Part shown: piece by piece, positions 1 to 7,521 of the stretch
How positions within the stretch are numbered: position 1 is the first letter of the stretch
How the letters are laid out: every line of letters starts with the position of its first letter
Assembly: GCA_000314955.1 (NCBI GenBank)
Contig: BAEM01000034.1
Coordinates: 1-64,000 of the forward strand
Direction of reading: 5' to 3'
Origin: Paraglaciecola chathamensis S18K6
Lineage (GTDB): Bacteria; Pseudomonadota; Gammaproteobacteria; Enterobacterales; Alteromonadaceae
Length of the DNA: 64,000 nucleotides
Program-made: the position numbers and the translations under genes
The notes under the pieces: model-generated
The model's database searches: none
What the model was told of the DNA's origin: nothing
What the model saw: the letters and a program-made list of their open reading frames with translations, nothing else

Positions 1-1
1 A

Positions 2-91
2 AAAAACTGTTCAACTGCCGAATTAATAAGCAAAACCATTTTCTATAGCTATGCGGGTAAAATGCTTTATGTGGTTGAAGTAGCAGAATAG
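2..91 (+). CDS. possible C-terminal end of a gene cut by the window edge
   Basis: One forward frame is open from base 2 to a TAG at 89-91 and would encode about 29 residues ending in SYAGKMLYVVEVAE. The stretch is short enough that an open frame could occur by chance, and no family is recognisable. It is listed only because the window may start inside a gene. Confidence 0.2.
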   Translation, partial: KNCSTAELISKTIFYSYAGKMLYVVEVAE

Positions 92-590
92 TTGAAGCTG
101 TCCAATGCGCCAGCGGCCTATCTATCTGCATAACAATCTGCATAACAAACAACAGAACAGCAATTTACTATCAACAAGCTTTTCTAAACAAATCCCTCTG
201 GGTGATATATGTCAATTAATGTAAAGAAGTGTCAGCTTTATTTACAATTATATTTCCTTCATTTTTAGACTGCTATTAAAATCCATATTTATCAGCAACC
301 TATATTAAAGGTGTAATATTTGCTTCCCCCACTCGGTAACTTTGTTAGGCATGGATTATTGCTATTGAAGTTATTTATTCGCTATATTTTGCAAGTGTTA
401 GTTGAAACACGTTACAAAGTATTAATTCCATTACAGAGAAAATAAGGAGTAGAAGAGCACAGCTATATTACTTCAGGGGGTAAAATAGCTTCGAATACGT
501 TCCATAATACGTTCAGTATTGTTATTTCAATTAAACAAAAATAAACAAATACTGGAATAAATATAAAAATAAAGTAAGTCGGAGAATCAA
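92..590. other. non-coding region upstream of the subtilase gene
   Basis: About 500 AT-rich bases without a convincing gene. The only clear signal is the ribosome binding site GGAGA at 581-585, which fixes the start of the protease gene at 591. The promoter is presumably within the last 200 bases, but no strong -35/-10 pair was identified. Confidence 0.5.
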
Positions 591-3500
591 ATGAAGTTTA
601 AGCGTTCAATTTTAGGCAGTATGATTTCTGTTGCAATGGCAGCACCCTTAGTTTCAGCAGGTGAAATCAATCAACCAGTAGATATGAGCACATTAACTGA
701 AGCTAAATCATCTATCACAGCAGTGAAAGGTTCCGGAATTTATATCGTTCAATTAAAAGGCGAGCCCGGTATAAGCCAAGCTCAAGCAACAGGTGAATTG
801 CTTCCAAGCAATCAGTTAGTCGCTCAAGGGAACCGATACAACGCTAAATCGCCAAGAATGCAAGCCTACACCAATCAATTAAAAGCCAGACAAACTGAAA
901 TAAGCAGCTCTGTTGGTTCAATGGAAGTATTGCATAATTATGTGCATAGCTTTAACGGCTTTTCAGCCAAGATGACATCCTCGCAAGCCAAAGCACTAGA
1001 AAATAATCCGAACGTAGTCAGCGTTTTTGAAGACAGGGCTTTTGAACCTGCAACGTCTTCTACCCCAGACTTTCTTGGATTAACGAGCGCAAACGGGCAG
1101 CATACTTTAGGAATCAAGGGCGACGACGTCATTGTCGGTGTACTAGATTCAGGTATTTGGCCCGAAAACCCAAGTTTCGCAGATGACGGTAGTTACTCTG
1201 ACCCAGTTGAGTTAGGTTGGACGGGTACCTGTGACACCGGTGAGGAAGCTGAAGCTAATTCATTTGAATGTAATAATAAACTCATTGGCGCTCGTTATTA
1301 TAACGAATCGTTTGCCTCGACTTATGAGATACAAACCGCTTTAGGTGAATTTATTTCACCACGAGATGCAGATGGTCATGGAAGCCACACAGCAAGCACT
1401 GCTGCGGGCAACGAAGGCGTAACAGCAACTATCAGAGGCACCGACGTCACTACCGTTACTGGTATTGCCCCCCGTGCTCGTGTGGCTATGTATAAAGTAT
1501 GTTGGAATGCCGATTATGTAAGCCCTGAAGGCGTTAATGAAAGAGGCTGTTTCTTTGGTGATAGCATGGCGGCAATTGACCAAGCGATAGTTGACGGCGT
1601 AGACGTCATTAACTATTCGATTGGTAACTCTGAAGACTTAACTACCCCGGTATACACCGCGGGTTTGAGAGCTGCACAAGCTGGAATATTCTTTGCTGCC
1701 TCTGCTGGCAATGATGGCCCTGATGCTGCAACCGTCAGTAATATCGCTCCTTGGTTAACTACGGTAGCCGCGTCTACCCATGACGGTACTATCTATAATA
1801 GTGGTGTCGGAGCCACTATCGATGGAGAAGAGCAAATATTTGCAGCGACTGTTGCTGATTTTTCTCCTGCATTAACGGATATCGAACCAGTAGAGGCTCA
1901 ATTGGTTATCGCCGATCCGCTTCTTGGCTGTTTTGAAGAAGAAGGTGTAGCCACTCCTCTCATAAATGCAGACCAATTAGCAGGAAGAATCGCATTACTT
2001 AGTCGTGGTGCTTGTGCTTTCGTCGAGAAAGCTGAGCGAGCTCAACTTGCTGGTGCGGCTGGGGTGATTATTTATAATACAGATGGCCGCCCTGCATTTG
2101 GGATGGCAGGAGACTTCCCAGCCGAAATTCCGGTTGTCGGGATATCAGCAGCTGCAGGTGAAGCGTTAAATGCAGCCATTTCAGAAGGAAAAGATGTTAG
2201 CGCGGTACTAAGTGCTAGCACCTTTGTTCAAACCCAAGAAGTGCCAAATCTTATAGCTGACTTCTCATCTAGAGGTGTTAACCCAAGTACTGGGGATATC
2301 ATAAAGCCTGATATTACCGCACCAGGCGTTAATATCTTAGCTGCGAACAGTGAGCAGCAATTTAACGGCGGCAGTCAAGGCGAGGCATTCCACTATTTAA
2401 GTGGTACGTCTATGTCAGGACCTCATATTGCAGGTATGGCTGCACTACTACGAGGCCAATACCCTGACTGGTCACCTGCTCAAATCAAATCAGCATTAAT
2501 GACCTCCGCACGTCAAGATTTATCAAAAGAAGATGGAGAAACACCAGCAGACCCGTTTGATTTTGGAGCAGGGCACGCTTCGCCAGTTGCGGCAATGGCA
2601 CCAGGTCTAACATACGATGCAAACGTAAATGACTACCTAGCATTCATGTGTGGCCAAGGGCATGAAGATTTTGTAGAAGCGCAATCTAATGAAACCTGTG
2701 ACACGTTGACTGAAGCTGGGTTCTCTACAGATGCTAGTCAACTTAATTACCCATCAATTGCTGTAGAATCGTTACTTACAGAAGAAACGGTTAGCCGCAC
2801 GCTAACGGATGTTTCAGGTGTTGGAGGCGATTATGTTGTTTCTTTAGATGTTCCAGAAGGAATATCAGCAACGGTGAAAACCTTTGATGGTGAAGGCGTC
2901 GAAACTGAGTCAGGTAATTTAGTGGTGGCTCCAAACGGTAAAGCTAGCTTTACTATCACATTTGCCAAAACAGACGATTCGATTATAGATGAGTGGGCAT
3001 TCGGTGGGATTACGTTTACCGGTGCAGACGGAACGGTAGTACGCAGTCCAATAGCTGTAAAACCCGCACCTAGTATAGATATCGATGTGCCCGAAAGCAT
3101 ATCACTGGATCTAAATCGAGGGCGAGCTAGTTTCCCTGTGCAAATGCTTTACTCAGGTCGAACAAGCTTAGATTACACGGGCTTGGTAGCGCCTTTTGGA
3201 GCATCAGGTACCGTTAGTCAAGATCCTGACCAGACCTTCGGCTTTAATGAAGCGGGTTTAGGAACGCACTTCTTCGTAATACCTGAAGGTACTAAGGTTG
3301 CTCGATTTAGTCTGATTGACGCCTTAGTAGCGCAAGAAGGCGCGGATTTAGATCTATACATTTATAGCTGTGTTGGAGGTTTATGTTCTCAAGAGGCGGT
3401 TTCGTTCAATAGCGGCTCAAATGAAGATATAATCTTGACCAATCCTGCACCGGCTGATTTCTACATCGCTTGGGTTCACGGTTGGAGTTTAGCGGGTGCG

Positions 3501-3716
3501 GAAACGACTGACTATACCATGTTAGGCTGGATTGCAGATCAAGCTGAATCGACCACTCGTGTATCAGGTTCAAGTAGAGCAATTGATGGTAGGTTCAACA
3601 ACATTCGTATAACCACTAGAGGTCTAGATCCTAACCTATACATGGGAGCGGTCACCTTCTATAACGAAGATGGCACGCCTCAAGGTACGACTGTACTAGA
3701 GGTAGTGCAACCATAG
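591..3716 (+). CDS. secreted subtilisin-like serine protease (S8) with inhibitor, PA and C-terminal domains
   Basis: A 1041-residue exported protease. Residues 1-23 are a signal peptide. An I9-type propeptide follows (about 50-150, ending in NNPNVVSVFEDR). The S8 catalytic domain carries Asp186 (VGVLDSG), His263 (DGHGSH), the oxyanion Asn374 (SAGNDGP) and Ser607 (SGTSMSGPH). A protease-associated (PA) domain is inserted at about 425-525 (GRIALLSRGACAFVEKA), as in large plant- and marine-type subtilases. After the catalytic domain come a fibronectin-III-like region and a C-terminal Asp-rich domain resembling the PPC beta-sandwich (DLDLYIYSC). All catalytic residues are present, so it should be active and degrade proteins outside the cell. 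No C-terminal anchor (GlyGly-CTERM or PEP-CTERM) is seen. It is a single-gene unit followed by a terminator. Confidence 0.93.
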   Translation: MKFKRSILGSMISVAMAAPLVSAGEINQPVDMSTLTEAKSSITAVKGSGIYIVQLKGEPGISQAQATGELLPSNQLVAQGNRYNAKSPRMQAYTNQLKARQTEISSSVGSMEVLHNYVHSFNGFSAKMTSSQAKALENNPNVVSVFEDRAFEPATSSTPDFLGLTSANGQHTLGIKGDDVIVGVLDSGIWPENPSFADDGSYSDPVELGWTGTCDTGEEAEANSFECNNKLIGARYYNESFASTYEIQTALGEFISPRDADGHGSHTASTAAGNEGVTATIRGTDVTTVTGIAPRARVAMYKVCWNADYVSPEGVNERGCFFGDSMAAIDQAIVDGVDVINYSIGNSEDLTTPVYTAGLRAAQAGIFFAASAGNDGPDAATVSNIAPWLTTVAASTHDGTIYNSGVGATIDGEEQIFAATVADFSPALTDIEPVEAQLVIADPLLGCFEEEGVATPLINADQLAGRIALLSRGACAFVEKAERAQLAGAAGVIIYNTDGRPAFGMAGDFPAEIPVVGISAAAGEALNAAISEGKDVSAVLSASTFVQTQEVPNLIADFSSRGVNPSTGDIIKPDITAPGVNILAANSEQQFNGGSQGEAFHYLSGTSMSGPHIAGMAALLRGQYPDWSPAQIKSALMTSARQDLSKEDGETPADPFDFGAGHASPVAAMAPGLTYDANVNDYLAFMCGQGHEDFVEAQSNETCDTLTEAGFSTDASQLNYPSIAVESLLTEETVSRTLTDVSGVGGDYVVSLDVPEGISATVKTFDGEGVETESGNLVVAPNGKASFTITFAKTDDSIIDEWAFGGITFTGADGTVVRSPIAVKPAPSIDIDVPESISLDLNRGRASFPVQMLYSGRTSLDYTGLVAPFGASGTVSQDPDQTFGFNEAGLGTHFFVIPEGTKVARFSLIDALVAQEGADLDLYIYSCVGGLCSQEAVSFNSGSNEDIILTNPAPADFYIAWVHGWSLAGAETTDYTMLGWIADQAESTTRVSGSSRAIDGRFNNIRITTRGLDPNLYMGAVTFYNEDGTPQGTTVLEVVQP

Positions 3717-3766
3717 AGCAAAATCTTAGCGTGTGAGAGATTCTCACTCTAGTATTATGTACTGTA

Positions 3767-3793
3767 AAGCCTCGCATTCGCGGGGCTTTTTTA
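3767..3793 (+). terminator. rho-independent terminator of the subtilase gene
   Basis: AGCCTCGC-ATTC-GCGGGGCT stem with one G-T pair, followed by a run of T. A second small inverted repeat (GTGAGA-GAT-TCTCAC, 3733-3747) lies just before it. Confidence 0.85.
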
Positions 3794-3880
3794 TTAACAA
3801 GAATAAAAGGCTACTGTGTATTATGAACATCTTAGCTACCGGTCATAAAATAGGCTCGGAATATGGAATATCGCCCTAAC

Positions 3881-4156
3881 TTCAATTCCAATAAATAACC
3901 ACTCAGCGAAAACTTAAAAGGTCTCAATCAAAGCGCTTGAATGATAGCCCTTTATTAAAAATTAACCTGTGCTCTTTCAACTTCGAACAACACAGAGTAA
4001 GCCCTTTTAAACTCGCCCGACGGGGATTTCCCCAGAAGGTTTTGCACAGCAGCGTCCTCGATATTTAAAATGGAACAACCATTACTGCACACAGACGCTT
4101 TGTTCAAAACCCGCTGGATAGCTTCTGAGAGAGCAATTATTTAATGAGGTTGATAT
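3881..4156. repeat. diverged copy A of a 280-base inverted-repeat element
   Basis: This stretch is colinear with 10317-10596. Shared blocks include CTCAGCGA, CTTTATTAAAA, GTAAGCCCTTTTAAA (near 3990-4012), GGAACAACCATTACT, CGCTGGA and TTCTGAG. The ends are more eroded than in copy B but still roughly inverted (TTCCAATAAATAACC against AATTATTTAATGAGGTTGATA). No ORF is present, so it looks like a non-autonomous MITE-like element or a structured dispersed repeat. Confidence 0.7.
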
Positions 4157-4510
4157 AAAATAAAACTAAGCCTGCACCTGTTTAGACATATTAGTGATGC
4201 CATAAAAACTTGATTTATAAGAAGCGACAATCACTAATATAAAAGTGGGATGAATCAGTTAAGCTCGTTAATGAGACAGACGAGTACGTCAAAGGGCTGT
4301 ATATAGGGCTTTATCTGTCACTCAGATTGGCCCGCGATCAATTTGTCATCAGCATGCTACTAACTGATCGTAAATTCGCTTCCTCAAACGTGATAAACAA
4401 TAGTAAAAGTGAGGGAAAGGCCTTTAGGTGTATATAGTCATTGACTAATACCATCCCTCTACTGAGTAAAATTAAAAAATATGAACAATAGCCAAGGTGG
4501 GGCAAATATA
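4157..4510. other. non-coding spacer
   Basis: About 350 bases between the repeat and the terminator of the minus-strand PEP-CTERM gene. No gene, RNA or clear regulatory element was recognised. Confidence 0.5.
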
Positions 4511-4539
4511 AAAAAAGAGAGCATATAGCTCTCTTTTTT
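4511..4539 (-). terminator. terminator of the 4560-5099 gene
   Basis: Nearly perfect inverted repeat AAAAAGAGAGC-ATAT-AGCTCTCTTTTT with homopolymer flanks. It sits 20 bases past the stop codon of the minus-strand gene. Confidence 0.88.
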
Positions 4540-4559
4540 CAATATAATTACGAAACCTG

Positions 4560-5099
4560 TTAGTTTTTACGACGACGAAGGCCCATTGCTACTAAGCCTA
4601 AGGCAAGAATCGCAACACCAGCAGGAGCAGGAACTCGAGCCTCACCCAATGTAGCTGCTTCCGAAAAGAAAACGAAATCCCCGTTAGCATCGAAAATGTC
4701 TACGTAGGTATTTTCCGGTGTAAATATGTCAATGATGACTTGATAAGACCACATATCTGCACTATCCAGCTCAGTCACATCAAATGCTAAAAACTCAATA
4801 CCCGAATTGACAGCACTTAAAGAGCTTGCATCTACAGTTGCTTCAAAATCAAATACGTCAAACTCTGTACTATCAAATAAATTCAGTGAAACGAATTCAA
4901 AAACAGAAACGAGTCCGCTACCAATTTCGCTTGAGTCGAGATCAATAACGACTTCACCCAAGTTAAAGCTACCAAAAATTGGATCATCAACGATTTCTAT
5001 TGACTGTGTAATTAATACTGCGTTCGCTGAAAAAGAAGTAAACCCTAAGCTCGCGACTACTAGTGCGACGGCAGCACCGAATTTTCTTATAGACATCAT
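4560..5099 (-). CDS. PEP-CTERM-type surface protein (VPAPAG variant)
   Basis: A 179-residue exported protein (178 if the second ATG is used). It has an N-terminal signal peptide (about 1-27, ending SFSANA), an acidic body rich in Asp, Ser and Phe, and a C-terminal sorting signal: VPAPAG, a hydrophobic helix (VAILALGLVAMGL), then RRRKN. That tripartite tail is the hallmark of exosortase substrates, although the usual PEP is replaced by PAP. In known systems the tail is cut by an exosortase and the protein goes to the surface or the exopolysaccharide matrix. No exosortase gene is in the window. The body matches no family I recognise. A sigma-54-like promoter lies upstream and a strong terminator downstream, so it is monocistronic. 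Confidence 0.85.
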   Translation of the reverse strand: MMSIRKFGAAVALVVASLGFTSFSANAVLITQSIEIVDDPIFGSFNLGEVVIDLDSSEIGSGLVSVFEFVSLNLFDSTEFDVFDFEATVDASSLSAVNSGIEFLAFDVTELDSADMWSYQVIIDIFTPENTYVDIFDANGDFVFFSEAATLGEARVPAPAGVAILALGLVAMGLRRRKN

Positions 5100-5170
5100 A
5101 TATTCCCATACCTTTGTAATTATTAGTTGATTTGGTCAGATCGTGTGTTTGTCTAACCTGCTAAAAAACA

Positions 5171-5186
5171 AGCAGGTTTTACGCCA
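5171..5186 (-). promoter_or_regulatory. sigma-54-type (-24/-12) promoter candidate for the 4560-5099 gene
   Basis: Read on the minus strand the site is TGGCGTAAAACCTGCT. GG and GC are separated by exactly 10 bases, as in the RpoN consensus TGGCAC-N5-TTGC. The expected start of transcription is near 5160, giving a leader of about 60 bases. The -12 block CTGCTT is identical to that of the site at 6483-6498. Confidence 0.6.
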
Positions 5187-5268
5187 AAAAAAAACAACTT
5201 ACTTTTCAGGTGGTTAAAAAAATGAATGATAACTATGTAAAAAAAACTGACACTAATGAGTAAGAGAA

Positions 5269-5294
5269 TATCGGGTCGAATTATTGACCCGATA
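5269..5294 (-). terminator. hairpin downstream of pssA
   Basis: Perfect 9-base inverted repeat TATCGGGTC / GACCCGATA with an 8-base loop, 50 bases past the pssA stop. There is no clear T-run on the minus strand, so it may be a weak terminator or a 3' stabilising hairpin. Confidence 0.45.
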
Positions 5295-5345
5295 GAATAC
5301 GAAAGCTAAATCGTGAACGCCCGGAGCTTTGACTCAATGGTGACG

Positions 5346-6182
5346 TTAGGTATTTTCGTCTGTGTTGTTTTTTACGTGAGGTTCTGTTTCTGCTTGCTCT
5401 TTGGGTGCATCACCATCAGTTGACATAAAGTCTGCGTCATTTTCATCGGCATCCCCTACTACATGCTCCAGCTTGACTTTATCTACACTTCTAAAGGTAT
5501 TAATAGGCCCAGCGAGTGCATATAACGCAAAAACGACAAACAACACCAATGCAGGCTCAGTCGCTACAACAACGAAAATCAACATAATGAGTAGCAAAGC
5601 CACAAACGGCACTTTGCCATGCCAGTTGACTTCTTTGAATGAATTGTACTTAAAGTTACTGACCATTAATAAACCCGCTAGGCTTGTTACCAAGGCCACA
5701 ATAACGCCATAATCATCACCGTTCACGTCGTACTCGCCACCAACCCAGACTAAACCGGCGACCAATGCGGCGGCGGCCGGGCTTGCAAGGCCTTGAAAGT
5801 AGCGCTTATCGGCAATACCAATTTGTGTATTAAAACGTGCTAAACGTAAAGCAGCACCGGCTACATAAATAAAGGCGGCTAGCCAACCAATTTTGCCTAA
5901 ACCGCTTAAACCCCAGTTATACGCAACCAAGGCTGGCGCCATACCAAAAGACACCATGTCGGCCATTGAATCGTATTCGGCACCAAATTCACTTTGGGTA
6001 TTGGTCATACGCGCAACACGACCATCAAGCCCGTCAAAAATCATTGCGATAAATATCGCTACGGCAGCAGCTTCGAAGTGCCCATTCATAGATGCAACAA
6101 CAGCATAAAAGCCAGAAAATAGACCAGCAGTAGTTAATAAATTGGGTAAAAGATAAATACCTTTACGCTTTGATTCGGGCAT
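5346..6182 (-). CDS. pssA: CDP-diacylglycerol--serine O-phosphatidyltransferase
   Basis: An integral membrane enzyme that joins serine to CDP-diacylglycerol, the first step toward phosphatidylethanolamine. The CDP-alcohol phosphotransferase signature is intact (DGLDGRVAR, then GAEYDSMAD), with the Asp residues that bind Mg2+ and CDP. Several hydrophobic segments follow, and an acidic hydrophilic tail of about 50 residues ends the protein. The start was placed at the ATG at 6182 (278 residues), not 39 bases upstream, because AAGGAG lies 7 bases before it and the protein then begins MPESKRKGIYLLPN, as in the family's type II members. It stands alone between two PEP-CTERM genes. Confidence 0.93.
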   Translation of the reverse strand: MPESKRKGIYLLPNLLTTAGLFSGFYAVVASMNGHFEAAAVAIFIAMIFDGLDGRVARMTNTQSEFGAEYDSMADMVSFGMAPALVAYNWGLSGLGKIGWLAAFIYVAGAALRLARFNTQIGIADKRYFQGLASPAAAALVAGLVWVGGEYDVNGDDYGVIVALVTSLAGLLMVSNFKYNSFKEVNWHGKVPFVALLLIMLIFVVVATEPALVLFVVFALYALAGPINTFRSVDKVKLEHVVGDADENDADFMSTDGDAPKEQAETEPHVKNNTDENT

Positions 6183-6482
6183 AACAGCTCCTTTGATAAA
6201 ATAACGGCGCCAAGATAGCATAAACGTTTGGCGTTAGTTATTGGGCAATTTAAAAAATAGTCAGATTAATTCGTTATTATTCTCGGTAACGCATTCCTGA
6301 CGTATTATTAGGCATACCTATTATACGTATTTCCTATATTCGCTCCTATCAATAAATGTATAATTGCTTCATGTATATATTTTGAGCCACAGGTCAGACG
6401 TGCTGTCTGCTTTCTTTACACAGGAATTATTTTCGCACGCTTGCATTTAGTAACCAGCTGAATACAAAGGAATAAAAAAACA
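6183..6482. other. non-coding region between pssA and a PEP-CTERM gene
   Basis: Divergent intergenic region of about 375 bases in total. It should hold the pssA promoter near 6200-6300, but no definite -35/-10 pair was chosen. The sigma-54-like site at its right end is listed separately. No ORF of note. Confidence 0.5.
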
Positions 6483-6498
6483 TGGCACATTTACTGCT
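6483..6498 (+). promoter_or_regulatory. sigma-54-type (-24/-12) promoter for the 6558-7364 gene
   Basis: TGGCACATTTACTGCT matches the RpoN consensus TGGCAC-N5-TTGC closely, with perfect GG-N10-GC spacing. Transcription would begin near 6509, about 50 bases before the start codon, which has GGAAGG at 6547-6552 as ribosome binding site. In other proteobacteria PEP-CTERM genes are activated by the PrsK/PrsR two-component system together with RpoN, so the site fits the gene. Confidence 0.7.
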
Positions 6499-6557
6499 TC
6501 GTTGGCGAAATAAGAATTTTAAAACGCTCAGCATCTTTAAAGGACTGGAAGGTTAAT

Positions 6558-7364
6558 ATGAAGAAACTATTTATTTTGCGCAGTGCAGCGCTCGCGACAT
6601 CGTTAATGACAATGTCATTTGCTAGCTTAGCAACAAGTACAACAGGTCCTAGCGACGATACATATTGGAATTTTAGGTCTAACGGTTTAGCTGCAACTAA
6701 TGGCCAAGGCACCACTTGGGGGAGCGGAGCGAATTTTGGTAATAACATGTTATTATCAAACGATGGCATCGAAGTTACTATTACCGCGTGGGCAGATACC
6801 GGCGAAGTGTCCGGAGATGATAAAATCGAAAGCGCAGCGGTCTCAAGAAATAATAGTGGTTTATTAAATTATAACCGTCACTATAATGACAACAATGATG
6901 GTCACTATGTAGATAATAGCGGTGATACTGATATGTTATTATTTACGTTTGACGAGTTGGTGTCTATTACCGGTATCAATCTCGGGTATTTTAGTGACGA
7001 TTCTGATATATCTATTGCTGCGTTTGATTCACTACCAACATTGCAGGGTCAGACTTGGGCGAATGTAGCTAGTGCTGCGTCTTACAGCGCAAGCTTCAGT
7101 GACTTAGATACGAGCAACTACTCAATTGCGACTAGTACTGCGGGTGTTGATTCAAAATACTGGGTAATTGGTGCATACAATGGTGCTTTTGGCTCACCAG
7201 GATGGAGCACTGGCAACGATCACCTCAAATTAGCTGGTATATCTACAGTAGCAGGCACTGGCCCAGATCCTAAGCCGCCTACAGATGTTGCAGAGCCTAG
7301 CTCATTAGCAGTATTAGCTTCATTCGGTTTGTTTGCAGTGTGGCGTCGTCGTAAAACTGCATAA
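6558..7364 (+). CDS. PEP-CTERM exosortase-dependent surface protein
   Basis: A 268-residue exported protein with a signal peptide (about 1-25, ending SFASLA). The Asn-, Asp- and Ser-rich beta-type body includes DNSGDTDMLLFTFDE and GYFSDDSD. The C-terminal sorting signal is complete: VAEPSS, hydrophobic segment LAVLASFGLFAVW, then RRRKTA. It resembles exosortase-dependent surface proteins common in Alteromonadales; I cannot assign a precise subfamily. Exosortase would remove the tail and release the protein to the surface or the exopolysaccharide matrix. It is the only gene between a sigma-54-like promoter and a strong terminator. Confidence 0.88.
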   Translation: MKKLFILRSAALATSLMTMSFASLATSTTGPSDDTYWNFRSNGLAATNGQGTTWGSGANFGNNMLLSNDGIEVTITAWADTGEVSGDDKIESAAVSRNNSGLLNYNRHYNDNNDGHYVDNSGDTDMLLFTFDELVSITGINLGYFSDDSDISIAAFDSLPTLQGQTWANVASAASYSASFSDLDTSNYSIATSTAGVDSKYWVIGAYNGAFGSPGWSTGNDHLKLAGISTVAGTGPDPKPPTDVAEPSSLAVLASFGLFAVWRRRKTA

Positions 7365-7382
7365 ACACGTTTAATGTTTTGA

Positions 7383-7409
7383 AAACCTCACTTTGTGAGG
7401 TTTTTTTTT
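7383..7409 (+). terminator. terminator of the 6558-7364 gene
   Basis: AACCTCAC-TTT-GTGAGGTT stem followed by at least eight T, about 20 bases after the stop codon. Confidence 0.9.
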
Positions 7410-7521
7410 GCCTTGAAATATACATTAGTATATTTGTATCCATCAAATACCTAGGGCATTCAAGTAAAATATGCCGTAGTATTTTAGCCATGCATTCTAT
7501 GGAAAAGAGTCAATCCAATTT

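Noticed and set aside
470-486. GG-N10-GC spacing (AGGGGGTAAAATAGCT) upstream of the subtilase as a sigma-54 promoter
   Set aside because: Only the GG and GC dinucleotides match; the TGGCAC and TTGC context is missing, and the leader would be about 100 bases.
6491-6769. Minus-strand open frame overlapping the PEP-CTERM gene start and the sigma-54 site
   Set aside because: Overlaps a gene with a complete signal peptide and sorting tail, and has no ribosome binding site or homology that I recognise.
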